Source: Martinezella rhizogenes
GTDB taxonomy: Bacteria; Pseudomonadota; Alphaproteobacteria; Rhizobiales; Rhizobiaceae
DNA length: 64,000 bases
Assembly (NCBI RefSeq): GCF_000799715.1
Contig: NZ_JUHG01000018.1
Location: 286,269-350,268, forward strand
Direction: 5' to 3'
Shown here in pieces: positions 36,607 through 45,912 of this stretch; positions within the stretch are counted from its first letter, which is position 1, and the number at the start of each line of letters is the position of its first letter. Made by a program: the position numbers and the translations under genes. A model generated the notes under the pieces. It saw only the letters and a program-made list of their open reading frames with translations, was not told the origin of the DNA and made no database searches.

Positions 36607-37116
36607 ATGATCCATATTCGCAATGCTCGCGAGGGCGAAACGGAGATATTGACCAATATCGGCCTGCGGTCGTGGCGGAAGGCCATGGGGTCGGTCGGCG
36701 GCTCCGAGGCGATGCTGGAAGGCGCCAGCGATGCCTTCTCGAATTTCACCCGCGATGTCTGGCTGACGATTACCGTCGTTGAGTTGAACGGGGAGGTCGC
36801 CGGCTGGGCGGCGCGAGAGGCGCTGGACGAGACCATCTCCGATTTCTGGATCGATCCGGATTTTCTCAGGCAAGGGCTCGGCTCGGCATTGCTGGCGCGC
36901 ATCGAGCAGGATGTTCGCGGGCAGGGGCTGGAAAACGTCGCGTTGCAGACCCATGCCGACAACGGCGAGGCAATCGGCTTCTTCAAGGCCCATGGCTATG
37001 CCATCCACTGGCTCTCCGTCGTCTATTCTCTGAAGCTCGATCGCGACCTGCCGACGGTTGGCCTCGCCAAGACGCTGGTTGATGGTAGCGACGGGACATA
37101 TGGTTCGGGCTTATAG
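36607..37116 (+). CDS. GNAT family N-acetyltransferase
   Basis: A 169-residue acetyltransferase. It starts MIHIRNAREGETEILTNIGL, and the acetyl-CoA loop lies in DFWIDPDFLRQGLGSALLAR (RQGLGSA) near residues 80-98, followed by NVALQTHADNGEAIGFFKAH, a classic C-terminal GNAT end. The frame is open far upstream, but without coding character; the ATG at 36607 matches the usual start. It lies 87 nt before gatB in the same direction and is divergent from the YjhX-like gene. The substrate is unknown. Confidence 0.85.
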   Translation: MIHIRNAREGETEILTNIGLRSWRKAMGSVGGSEAMLEGASDAFSNFTRDVWLTITVVELNGEVAGWAAREALDETISDFWIDPDFLRQGLGSALLARIEQDVRGQGLENVALQTHADNGEAIGFFKAHGYAIHWLSVVYSLKLDRDLPTVGLAKTLVDGSDGTYGSGL

Positions 37117-37203
37117 CGCCCGCGCGGTGCCGAAAGTCTTGCGCCGCCCCGCCAATTGCTCTACCTCACAAAGTTCAGAAGAACAGCATTTCAAGAGCTT
37201 CCC

Positions 37204-38709
37204 ATGACCCTTGTCGACGTCCGTACGCCAGATCCGAAACGCTTCATCCCCGGTGCCACCGGCGATTGGGAGATTGTTATCGGGATGGAAGTCCATGCCC
37301 AGGTGTTGAGCAAATCCAAGCTCTTCTCCGGTGCTTCGACCGAGTTCGGCAAGCCGCAGAATTCCAACGTCTCGCTGGTTGATGCAGCCATGCCTGGCAT
37401 GCTGCCGGTCATCAACGAGGAATGCGTCAAGCAGGCCGTGCGCACCGGTCTTGGTCTTAAGGCGCAGATCAACAACCGCTCGATCTTCGACCGCAAGAAC
37501 TATTTCTATCCCGACCTGCCGCAGGGCTATCAGATCTCTCAGTTCAAGGACCCGATTGTCGGCGAGGGCAAGATCGTCATCTCGCTCGGCCCCGATCGTC
37601 AGGGCCAATTCGAGGATATTGAGATCGGCATCGAGCGCCTGCATCTGGAACAGGACGCAGGCAAGTCGTTGCACGATCAGCACAACACCATGTCCTATGT
37701 CGACCTCAACCGGTCCGGCGTGGCGCTGATGGAAATCGTCTCCAAGCCGGACATGCGCTCGTCGGATGAGGCCAAGGCCTACATGACCAAGCTGCGGACG
37801 ATCGTGCGCTATCTCGGCACCTGCGACGGCAACATGGACGAAGGCTCGATGCGCGCCGATGTCAACGTTTCCGTGCGCCGTCCGGGCGGCGAGTTCGGTA
37901 CGCGCTGCGAGATCAAGAACGTCAACTCCATCCGCTTCATCGGCCAGGCGATCGAATCCGAAGCCCGCCGCCAGATCGGCATTCTGGAGGATGGCGGTTC
38001 GATCGACCAGGAAACCCGCCTGTTCGATCCGACCAAGGGCGAGACCCGCTCCCTGCGCGCCAAGGAAGACGCGCATGACTATCGCTATTTCCCCGATCCG
38101 GACCTGCTGCCGCTCGAATTCGACGATGCCTTCGTCAAGGAGCTTGCGGCGCATCTGCCGGAGCTGCCGGACGACAAGAAGGAGCGCTTCGTACACGAGC
38201 TCGGCCTGTCGATCTACGATGCCTCGGTGCTCGTCTCAGAAAAGGCGATCGCCGATTATTTTGAAACCGTTGCGGCTGGTCGTGACGGCAAGATGGCGGC
38301 GAACTGGGTGATCAACGACTTGCTGGGCGCCTTGAACAGAACCGGCAAAGATATTGAAGAGACTCCGGTTTCGCCCGCCCAGCTCGGCGCGATCATCGAT
38401 CTCATCAAGGCCGAAACCATCTCCGGCAAGATCGCCAAGGATGTGTTCGAGATCGTGCTTACCGAAGGCGGCGATCCCACCGAGATTGTCGAAGCCCGAG
38501 GGATGAAGCAGGTCACCGACACCGGTGCCATCGAAAAGGCCGTCGACGAGATCATCGCCGCCAATCCGGATCAGGTCGCCAAGGTCAAGGCCAAGCCGAC
38601 GCTTGCCGGCTGGTTCGTGGGCCAGGTGATGAAGTCGACCGGCGGTAAGGCCAATCCGCAGGCCGTGCAAGCCCTCGTCAAGGCCAAGCTCGGCATCGAA
38701 GAGGAATAA
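37204..38709 (+). CDS. gatB: Asp-tRNA(Asn)/Glu-tRNA(Gln) amidotransferase subunit GatB
   Basis: tRNA-binding and kinase-like subunit of GatCAB, 501 residues. The catalytic cradle has VIGMEVHAQVLSKSKLFSGA, NRSIFDRKNYFYPDLPQGYQ and HLEQDAGKSLHD, and the helical YqeY tail spans about 355-501 (LGAIIDLIKAETISGKIAKD, GWFVGQVMKSTGGKANPQ). The ATG at 37204 gives the family N terminus; the frame is open to 37156. A GNAT follows 4 nt after the stop. Confidence 0.97.
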   Translation: MTLVDVRTPDPKRFIPGATGDWEIVIGMEVHAQVLSKSKLFSGASTEFGKPQNSNVSLVDAAMPGMLPVINEECVKQAVRTGLGLKAQINNRSIFDRKNYFYPDLPQGYQISQFKDPIVGEGKIVISLGPDRQGQFEDIEIGIERLHLEQDAGKSLHDQHNTMSYVDLNRSGVALMEIVSKPDMRSSDEAKAYMTKLRTIVRYLGTCDGNMDEGSMRADVNVSVRRPGGEFGTRCEIKNVNSIRFIGQAIESEARRQIGILEDGGSIDQETRLFDPTKGETRSLRAKEDAHDYRYFPDPDLLPLEFDDAFVKELAAHLPELPDDKKERFVHELGLSIYDASVLVSEKAIADYFETVAAGRDGKMAANWVINDLLGALNRTGKDIEETPVSPAQLGAIIDLIKAETISGKIAKDVFEIVLTEGGDPTEIVEARGMKQVTDTGAIEKAVDEIIAANPDQVAKVKAKPTLAGWFVGQVMKSTGGKANPQAVQALVKAKLGIEEE

Positions 38710-38713
38710 TCGG

Positions 38714-39217
38714 GTGTATTTCGTCCGCACCGCCGGCGAGCAGGATCTGGAGAAGGTCCGTGCTCTGCTGCGCGAAACCTGGCATGCGACCTATGATCGG
38801 CTCTATGGTGCAGACAAGGTCAGCGAACTGCATGGTTCCTGGCATTCTCTTCAATCCTTGAGGACGCGGCTCGCCAGAAAGAACTCCGAGTTTCTCGTCG
38901 CGGACGACGGCAAGAACATCGGCGGCATGGGCTATGCCGCCATGTCGACCGAGCTGACGAAAACCGTGGTGCTCTACATGCTCTATGTCAGCCCGCGCTG
39001 CCAGCGTCAGGGCGTCGGCCGCGATATCTTCGCCGAGCTCGAAACCTGCTTTCCGGATGCCGAGGTCATGCGGCTCGAAGTCGATCCGCAAAATGAGCCG
39101 GCGATCGCCTTTTACAAGGCGCATGGTTTTGTCGAAGTCGGCCGCACCGAAAACTGCGGAAATGAGCAATCGGGCATTCCGGCGCTGGTGTTCGAGAAGC
39201 CTCTCGAAGACCACTGA
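38714..39217 (+). CDS. GNAT family N-acetyltransferase
   Basis: A 167-residue acetyltransferase starting at GTG 4 nt past the gatB stop, so translated from the same mRNA. VLYMLYVSPRCQRQGVGRDI (QRQGVG, acetyl-CoA loop) lies near residues 86-105 and VDPQNEPAIAFYKAHGFVEV near 117-136, both standard GNAT motifs. The N-terminal half (LLRETWHATYDRLYGADKVS) resembles the RimI-like group with a Trp/His-Tyr-rich helix 1. No substrate can be assigned. A second GNAT gene follows 19 nt later. Confidence 0.85.
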   Translation: MYFVRTAGEQDLEKVRALLRETWHATYDRLYGADKVSELHGSWHSLQSLRTRLARKNSEFLVADDGKNIGGMGYAAMSTELTKTVVLYMLYVSPRCQRQGVGRDIFAELETCFPDAEVMRLEVDPQNEPAIAFYKAHGFVEVGRTENCGNEQSGIPALVFEKPLEDH

Positions 39218-39236
39218 AAGCTGAGGCAGGTCGATC

Positions 39237-39704
39237 ATGAACGGCGCCAATTTGATCATTCGCGAAGCTCGTGAGTCTGACCTTCCCGCCTTGATCGCTC
39301 TCTTCGCCGCCGATGCTGTCGGCGGCCACGGCGATACTACCGATCGCGCCGCCTATGACGACTACCTCCGGGCGTTCCGCACCATCCAGTCCTCGTCCGA
39401 TCAGACGCTTTATGTTGCCGAACTGGCTGGCGAAGCGGTGGGCACGTTCCAGACGATGATCACGACATCTCTGACCGGGCGCGGCTCCTCCGCGATGATC
39501 ATCGAAGCCGTGCAGACGCGAGGCGATCTGCGCGGGCAGGGGATTGGTGCTGCCATGATCGAATTCTGCATTGGCGAGGCAAAAGGCCGCGGCATGCGGC
39601 TGGTGCAGCTGACATCGAACGCCGTGCGCAAGGATGCCCATCGTTTCTATGAGAGATTGGGCTTCAAGCCGAGCCATCTCGGTTTCAAGATGACTTTGAA
39701 ATGA
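39237..39704 (+). CDS. GNAT family N-acetyltransferase
   Basis: A 155-residue acetyltransferase. IIREARESDLPALIALFAAD at the start, MIIEAVQTRGDLRGQGIGAA (RGQGIG loop) near residues 86-105, and TSNAVRKDAHRFYERLGFKP at the end form a textbook GNAT. The layout, including VGTFQTMITTSLTGRG, resembles the PA4866/MnaT or aminoglycoside-like small GNATs. It is the third GNAT around gatB, but is not closely similar to the one upstream in its middle part. Confidence 0.85.
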   Translation: MNGANLIIREARESDLPALIALFAADAVGGHGDTTDRAAYDDYLRAFRTIQSSSDQTLYVAELAGEAVGTFQTMITTSLTGRGSSAMIIEAVQTRGDLRGQGIGAAMIEFCIGEAKGRGMRLVQLTSNAVRKDAHRFYERLGFKPSHLGFKMTLK

Positions 39705-39809
39705 CCGCTTTTGCCGCTGGAATCACTGGACAAGCAAGCCCAGCGGCGGCATAAGCGAAGAATTGAATTCTGGTATCGCTTGCCCTGTTGTGGGTATCGA
39801 GGAAAAGAC

Positions 39810-40208
39810 ATGTGGAATTTACTCCTGCAAACCTTCACCTGGTGGAATGGTCAGACGATGGGTACGCGGTTCGCGACCTGGCGGTTCGGCAAGCGTGTCG
39901 GCGAGGATGAATTGGGCAATGTCTATTACGAAGGCGGCATGTCGTCCTACGGTCTTCCGAAGCGCTGGGTGATCTACAAGGGTTATGCCGAGGCTTCCGC
40001 CATTCCTCCGGGCTGGCACGGCTGGATGCACCACCGCACCGACGTTCCGCCGACCAAGGACAATTACGTCGCCAAGGAATGGCAGATTTCGCATCGCGCC
40101 AATCCAACCGGCTCGCCGCAGGCCTATCGCCCGCCAGGTTCGCTCGCCGTTGCCGGCGAACGTCCGCGGGTAACCGGCGACTATGACGCCTGGACGCCGG
40201 GCAACTGA
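39810..40208 (+). CDS. NADH:ubiquinone oxidoreductase subunit NDUFA12 family
   Basis: Accessory subunit of respiratory complex I, kept in alphaproteobacteria and mitochondria. The 132 residues show the pattern WWNGQTMGTRFATWRFGKRV, GEDELGNVYYEGG, RRWVIYKG-like KRWVIYKGYAEASAIPPGWH and GWMHHRTDVPPTKDNY that marks NDUFA12/B17.2. There is no signal peptide. The ATG at 39810 is chosen because it gives the family N terminus (MWNLLLQTFTWWNG). DUF2155 follows 104 nt downstream, the usual rhizobial neighbour. Confidence 0.94.
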   Translation: MWNLLLQTFTWWNGQTMGTRFATWRFGKRVGEDELGNVYYEGGMSSYGLPKRWVIYKGYAEASAIPPGWHGWMHHRTDVPPTKDNYVAKEWQISHRANPTGSPQAYRPPGSLAVAGERPRVTGDYDAWTPGN

Positions 40209-40312
40209 GCATAGGAAGCCGGCTCGTCCTTTGGCCACAATTGGCCTATAGGCGCAGAACATGCCGGCTCGTGCTCGGCGCTTTGACCGAGACCAAGCGG
40301 AGATTGGCGGAT

Positions 40313-40750
40313 ATGACGTTTTTCACGCGGAGCGCTACTTTGCGTGCGATATCGGCGGCAGTTCTTGCTTTAGCGGCGGGAGCCCTGTTGCCGCCGACCG
40401 CCGAGGCGGCGCGTATTTCCAATCCCGTTGCCGTCTTCTCCGGCCTCGACAAGATCACCGGTCGCATCACCACCTTTGATGTCTATCTCAACGAGACCGT
40501 GCAGTTCGGCGCCCTGCAGGTGACGCCGAAGGCTTGCTATTCGCGCGATGATACCGAGCAGCAGAAGGTCGATGGTTTTGTCGAAGTGGACGAGATCACG
40601 CTCGACCGCCGCATCCGCCGTATCTTCACCGGCTGGATGTTTGCCGACAGCCCTGGCCTCAACGCCGTCGAGCATCCGATCTATGACGTCTGGTTGAAAG
40701 AGTGCAAGCAGAAGTCGGACGTTCCGCCACCGGATTCGGCCGGCAAGTAA
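40313..40750 (+). CDS. DUF2155 domain-containing exported protein
   Basis: A 145-residue protein with a signal peptide (RAISAAVLALAAGALLPPTA, cleavage after AEA). The mature part has the DUF2155 core: VAVFSGLDKITGRITTFDVY, FGALQVTPKACYSR, FVEVDEITLD and FTGWMFADSPGLNAVEHPIY, DVWLKECK with two conserved Cys that may form a disulphide. Function unknown; the domain is confined to alphaproteobacteria and often sits next to NDUFA12, as here. The open frame extends upstream to 40241, but the signal peptide fixes the start. Confidence 0.9.
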   Translation: MTFFTRSATLRAISAAVLALAAGALLPPTAEAARISNPVAVFSGLDKITGRITTFDVYLNETVQFGALQVTPKACYSRDDTEQQKVDGFVEVDEITLDRRIRRIFTGWMFADSPGLNAVEHPIYDVWLKECKQKSDVPPPDSAGK

Positions 40751-40787
40751 CGCGCTTTTTCCAGGCACCGAAAATCTTGTGAGATTC

Positions 40788-40813
40788 GCCCGCGGAATAG
40801 TCCTTCCGCGGGC
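40788..40813 (+). terminator. Convergent terminator between DUF2155 and DUF1062
   Basis: GCCCGCGGAA (40788-40797) pairs perfectly with TTCCGCGGGC (40804-40813) around TAGTCC. It lies 37 nt past the DUF2155 stop and 7 nt past the end of the convergent DUF1062 gene. Confidence 0.75.
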
Positions 40814-40820
40814 TATTTCG

Positions 40821-41459
40821 TCAGCCATTTTCTCCTGGCGACGCGGCAGCCAACCCAACCGGATGTCGATCGGCTTGGTCGCTGAGATCGATGACGATGC
40901 GCGTGCCGCCCTTGACCCTTCGCCGCATGGCGTCGGCGCGATCCGGGTGGATTTGCAGCTTCGTGCTTTTATGCAGAGCCTGAAGCCGGGATCGTGAAAT
41001 GCCGAGTTCCGAGGCAAGCAGGCGGTCCAGGCGCACACTGAAGGAAAGCGTGACCGCAAGCTCGATGTCCAGCACTGTCCAGCCAACCGTTTCGTGCAGC
41101 ACCTCTTTCTGCACATCGGCATCGGCAAATTCGTCGACGCGCAGAGCTTTGCGCCGCAATGCCTCGAGGTCGAATTCCTGCACCCTGATCCATGAGGGAT
41201 CGTTGGTTTGCAGCGCCTCCAGAGCGAGAGGGACAAGGCCACGAACATTCTGGCGTTCGAAGAGCGTGCGGTTCCATGTCTTGTCGCAGGCCGCGCATTT
41301 GTAGACGAGCCAGGCGTCGAGTTTCTTGCCGTTGGCGTTGAGCCTGATCTTGCCGCTAGATCTGAAGGGCTTGAGTCCTCCGCAGCCGCTGCAGGCGATC
41401 GATGGTTGCGGGGCAGTTCGGGGATTGATGGTCCATCGGACCTTGAGAATAGAGCACAT
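40821..41459 (-). CDS. DUF1062 domain-containing protein
   Basis: A 212-residue protein with an N-terminal zinc ribbon (ACSGCGG and YKCAACDKTWNR, about residues 22-62) followed by RLNANGKKLDAWLVYKC. The C-terminal part (VTLSFSVRLDRLLASELGIS, RSRLQALHKSTKLQ) resembles a small S4-like RNA-binding domain, which would suit an RNA partner. This is the DUF1062 family of unknown function. The ATG at 41459 is chosen because the conserved part (VRWTINPRTAPQPSI) starts soon after; the frame opens to 41492. It converges on DUF2155. Confidence 0.75.
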   Translation of the reverse strand: MCSILKVRWTINPRTAPQPSIACSGCGGLKPFRSSGKIRLNANGKKLDAWLVYKCAACDKTWNRTLFERQNVRGLVPLALEALQTNDPSWIRVQEFDLEALRRKALRVDEFADADVQKEVLHETVGWTVLDIELAVTLSFSVRLDRLLASELGISRSRLQALHKSTKLQIHPDRADAMRRRVKGGTRIVIDLSDQADRHPVGLAAASPGENG

Positions 41460-41532
41460 ACCGTCTTGGTCTTCCGTTCGGAAGTTCACCAAGCTGGCGG
41501 CAAGACAAGCCCTTTACGGGCGCGGTGTGGCG

Positions 41533-41745
41533 ATGTTTTGGACGGATGAAGAGCTGAGACAGCAATGGCTGCGCATGGCGCATGTCAACAATGCCAAACC
41601 GGTCTCAGGCCACCACCCGGTGAACATGATCATACGCCGGGCAGCTATGAGCCGCCCCACATACGGGGTGAAATTGGATGAGACCGGTATTTACGAAGGC
41701 AAAGTGAAACCTCGACGCGCCAACACTCTTCACGTCGAGCGATAG
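41533..41745 (+). CDS. Possible small protein, hypothetical
   Basis: A 70-codon frame from ATG 41533, with product starting MFWTDEELRQQWLRMAHVNN and ending KPRRANTLHVER. The codon use looks plausible, with no long repeats, but there is no clear ribosome site and no family I know. It lies in a 350-nt gap between DUF1062 (divergent) and aat (convergent), with nothing else in it. It could be a remnant of a DNA-associated gene or chance. Confidence 0.3.
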   Translation: MFWTDEELRQQWLRMAHVNNAKPVSGHHPVNMIIRRAAMSRPTYGVKLDETGIYEGKVKPRRANTLHVER

Positions 41746-41812
41746 CAGACAAAAGCTTAGAGTTGAAGCCAGTGACATGCCGGTATTTTTGAAGACGCTT
41801 AGGAAATTGAGT

Positions 41813-42436
41813 TTAACTGCCGGAGAAGCTCAAATTGGGCGATTCCATCGCCTTTTCCAGCATCTTTGCGTATTCATCCTTCGGCATGTCGATCGCGCCG
41901 AATGTCTTCAGGTGCTCGGTGGTGAACTGCGTATCGAGCAGGGTGAAGCCGCGCTCTCTCAATCGCTCGACCAGATGCACCAGGCAGATTTTCGAGGCGT
42001 CCGTGCGGCGTGAGAACATGCTTTCACCGAAGAAAGCCGAACCGAGCGAGACGCCGTAGAGGCCTCCGACCAGTCTGTCGCCTTCCCATGCCTCGACGGA
42101 ATGGGCGTGGCCGATATGGTGAAGTGTGGAATAGAGCGACCGGATCGTCTTGTTGATCCAGGTGCTGGGCCGGCCGTTGGTCTGTTCGGCGCAGGCGGCA
42201 ATGACGCCATCGAAATCCGTATTGAAGCGGATATCGAAGGGTTTTTGGCGGATGGTCTTCGCCAGGCTTTTCGAAATATGAAAGGCGTCGAGGGGCAGGA
42301 CGCCGCGCAACTCGGGCTCGACCCAGAAGATTTCCGGATCATCGGCCGATTCGGCCATCGGGAAGAGCCCGATGGAATAGGCGCGCAGCAGAATTTCCGG
42401 AGTAATGCCGGGATTTCTGCCGCGCGGCCGTGCCAT
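41813..42436 (-). CDS. aat: Leucyl/phenylalanyl-tRNA--protein transferase
   Basis: Adds Leu or Phe from aminoacyl-tRNA to N-terminal Arg or Lys of proteins, marking them for ClpAP through the N-end rule. The 207 residues contain the family signatures: LLRAYSIGLFPMAESADDPE at the start, PFDIRFNTDFDGVIAACAEQ, TWINKTIRSLYSTLHHIGHA, HSVEAWEGDRLVGGLYGVSLG and FGESMFSRRTDASKICLVHL. It follows accC by 6 nt on the same strand, the standard alphaproteobacterial accB-accC-aat order. Confidence 0.96.
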   Translation of the reverse strand: MARPRGRNPGITPEILLRAYSIGLFPMAESADDPEIFWVEPELRGVLPLDAFHISKSLAKTIRQKPFDIRFNTDFDGVIAACAEQTNGRPSTWINKTIRSLYSTLHHIGHAHSVEAWEGDRLVGGLYGVSLGSAFFGESMFSRRTDASKICLVHLVERLRERGFTLLDTQFTTEHLKTFGAIDMPKDEYAKMLEKAMESPNLSFSGS

Positions 42437-42442
42437 GGGCGC

Positions 42443-43789
<1,347 letters not shown>

Positions 43790-43799
43790 GGGCATGGGC

Positions 43800-44264
43800 T
43801 TACTCGATGACCACCAGGGCTTCGCCGTATTCGACCGGGCTTCCATCCTTGATGAGGATTTCGGTCACCGTTCCGGATTTGGGCGCCGGGATCTGGTTCA
43901 TCGTCTTCATCGCTTCGATGATGAGCAGCGTCTGGCCTTCCTTGACGACGGAGCCGACCTGGACAAAGTCCGCTGCACCCGGTGCGGACGCCAGATAGAC
44001 GGTGCCGACCATCGGAGCGCTGATGACGCTATCCGGATTGCGTACCTTGCCGACGGGAGCGGCGGCTACTGCCGGGGCGGCGGCTGCTGCGGCATAGGCC
44101 GGGGCTGCGATCGGCGCCTGAACATATTGCGTCGTGCCGGCGCGGGAAACGCGGATGCGCAGATCTTCCTGCTCGACTTCGATCTCGGTCAGATCGGTTT
44201 CATTGAGAATATTGGCGAGGTCGCGGATCAGCGCCTGGTCGATACCCGTTTTCTTTTCAGCCAT
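43800..44264 (-). CDS. accB: Acetyl-CoA carboxylase biotin carboxyl carrier protein
   Basis: Carries the biotin that shuttles CO2 between AccC and the carboxyltransferase. The 154-residue protein has an N-terminal helical part, an Ala/Pro-rich linker (about residues 50-75, APAYAAAAAAPAVAAAPVG) and the biotinyl domain with LIIEAMKTMNQIPAPKSG; the Lys in EAMKTM is the biotin site (Thr where E. coli has Met). accC follows 10 nt later. aroQ lies 24 nt upstream in the same direction. Confidence 0.96.
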   Translation of the reverse strand: MAEKKTGIDQALIRDLANILNETDLTEIEVEQEDLRIRVSRAGTTQYVQAPIAAPAYAAAAAAPAVAAAPVGKVRNPDSVISAPMVGTVYLASAPGAADFVQVGSVVKEGQTLLIIEAMKTMNQIPAPKSGTVTEILIKDGSPVEYGEALVVIE

Positions 44265-44288
44265 GGATGTTGTGCCCTGTAATTCTTG

Positions 44289-44726
44289 CTATTGCGTGAT
44301 GGATTTCAGCGCGTGCAGCGCCAGGATGTAACTGTGAGGCCCGAAACCGCAGATCATGCCCTTGGCAGCGGGCGCGATCATCGATTTGTGCCGGAATTCT
44401 TCGCGTGCGTGGATGTTGGAAATATGAACCTCCACCACAGGAATGGAAATCGCCCGGATCGCATCGTGAAGCGCGATCGACGTATGGCCATAGGCCCCGG
44501 GATTGATCGCAACGCCAGCGGCGGTATCGCCGGCTTCGTGCATCCAGTCGACCAGCACGCCTTCATGATTGCTCTGGCGGAAATCGATGACGAAGCCCAG
44601 GCCTTCGCCCACGGACTTACAATCGGCTTCGATATCCTTGAGTGTCTTGCCGCCATAGATGCCCGGCTCGCGCTTGCCAAGGGCATTCAAATTGGGTCCG
44701 TTCAGGACGAAAATGGTTTGCGCCAT
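44289..44726 (-). CDS. aroQ: Type II 3-dehydroquinate dehydratase
   Basis: Third step of the shikimate pathway. The 145-residue enzyme has the type II motifs: IFVLNGPNLNALGKREPGIY near residues 4-23 (catalytic Tyr at its end), FRQSNHEGVLVDWMHEAGD, GVAINPGAYGHTSIALHDA and VEVHISNIHAREEFRHKS. The ATG at 44726 is the family start; the open frame continues upstream. It begins an aroQ-accB-accC-aat run; dsbA lies 212 nt upstream on the same strand. Confidence 0.96.
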   Translation of the reverse strand: MAQTIFVLNGPNLNALGKREPGIYGGKTLKDIEADCKSVGEGLGFVIDFRQSNHEGVLVDWMHEAGDTAAGVAINPGAYGHTSIALHDAIRAISIPVVEVHISNIHAREEFRHKSMIAPAAKGMICGFGPHSYILALHALKSITQ

Positions 44727-44938
44727 CAGAGGTTCCGTCAAAGTGCAGCGCAACCTATAGACTCCCGAGGGCCTGTAGGAAAGCCCCCAGATAAGAGGGC
44801 GCGCATGTCTGGTGTGGAAACGCCCCGATTTTGGCGATTTTGCGCTCAATCCGGAAGCGTTTCGGTTTCGTAAAGGCCTGCGCCCCTTTCGGAGTGTTGC
44901 CTGTCTGGCGACCGAGCGGGGTCGTCAGGCCCCTTGGG

Positions 44939-45706
44939 TCAGCAGGTGGTCTTGCCGCAACTGCGGACATTGGCGATCTTCTGCTGAATGGCCTCGAGGC
45001 CGATGGCGCCAGAGATCGTCTCGTTGCCGATGATATAGGCCGGCGTGCCGGTGACATTGAGATCGGTGGCGAGCTGGTAAGTGGCCTTGACCGAATCGGT
45101 GTTGGGGCTCTTGGCCATCTCGGCGCGGATCGCCGCCTCGCTGACGCCGAGCGAGCTTGCGACTTCGATAGCGCTGTCTTCCGAGGCGCGGCCGTCGCTG
45201 CCCAGCAGCGCGCGATGGAACGCGGCATATTTCTCAGGCGCCAGCTTGCGGAAAGCATCGGAGACCCTTGATGCTGCAACCGAATCCGGTCCGAGGATCG
45301 GGAATTCCTTCAACACGAAGCGCACATTCGTGTCCTGCTTCAGGAGCGTCTCCATATCGCCGAGCGCATGGCGGCAATAGGTGCAATTATAGTCGAAGAA
45401 CTCAACGACAGTGATGTCGCCCTTCGGATTGCCGATCGAGACATCGCTCTTGGAATTGAAGATGGCGTCCTTGTTCTGGGTAACCGCCTGGCTCGACTGG
45501 GCGAGGCGCGCTGCATCTTGCTTCTTCTCAAGTGCGGCCTGCGCATCCAGCAGGACTTCCGGATGCTCGACGAGATATTCCTTGATGAACTCTCCGAACT
45601 CCTTCTTCTGCTGATCATCCAGTGCGGCTGCGGGCTGGACGAAGGCGAGCGATGCGGCAATGGCAACCGCCGAAACCGTCAGCAGAGTTTTGGAAAAAAG
45701 GGTCAT
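44939..45706 (-). CDS. DsbA family thiol-disulfide oxidoreductase
   Basis: Periplasmic thioredoxin-fold protein, 255 residues. Signal peptide MTLFSKTLLTVSAVAIAASL, cleavage near ALA. A helical N-terminal region (about 28-80) with an EYLVEHPEVLLDAQAAL repeat precedes the catalytic motif FFDYNCTYCRHALG (CxxC as CTYC). The cis-Pro loop is GTPAYIIGNETI. The N-terminal helical arm matches Com1/ScsC-like dimeric or trimeric DsbA relatives, and some of those act as isomerases. The C terminus ends in two cysteines (RSCGKTTC). It is divergent from the aminotransferase gene. Confidence 0.9.
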   Translation of the reverse strand: MTLFSKTLLTVSAVAIAASLAFVQPAAALDDQQKKEFGEFIKEYLVEHPEVLLDAQAALEKKQDAARLAQSSQAVTQNKDAIFNSKSDVSIGNPKGDITVVEFFDYNCTYCRHALGDMETLLKQDTNVRFVLKEFPILGPDSVAASRVSDAFRKLAPEKYAAFHRALLGSDGRASEDSAIEVASSLGVSEAAIRAEMAKSPNTDSVKATYQLATDLNVTGTPAYIIGNETISGAIGLEAIQQKIANVRSCGKTTC

Positions 45707-45912
45707 TGGGTCCTCGTTCGAGTCGATGCTAAGACTTCATCTTCGGGCCGACATAGCACCGCCGGGTTAAAATCCGCAAATAGGTATGGGCAATTTACGG
45801 TGCATGCTTATTTCCAGAAACAGGAATTTTCACGGCGAAGCCGCAATCGCGGGATTGTGAACGGACCGATATTGCGGCAATTGTCACACGCCAATCCGAT
45901 ACGAAGAGAGAA

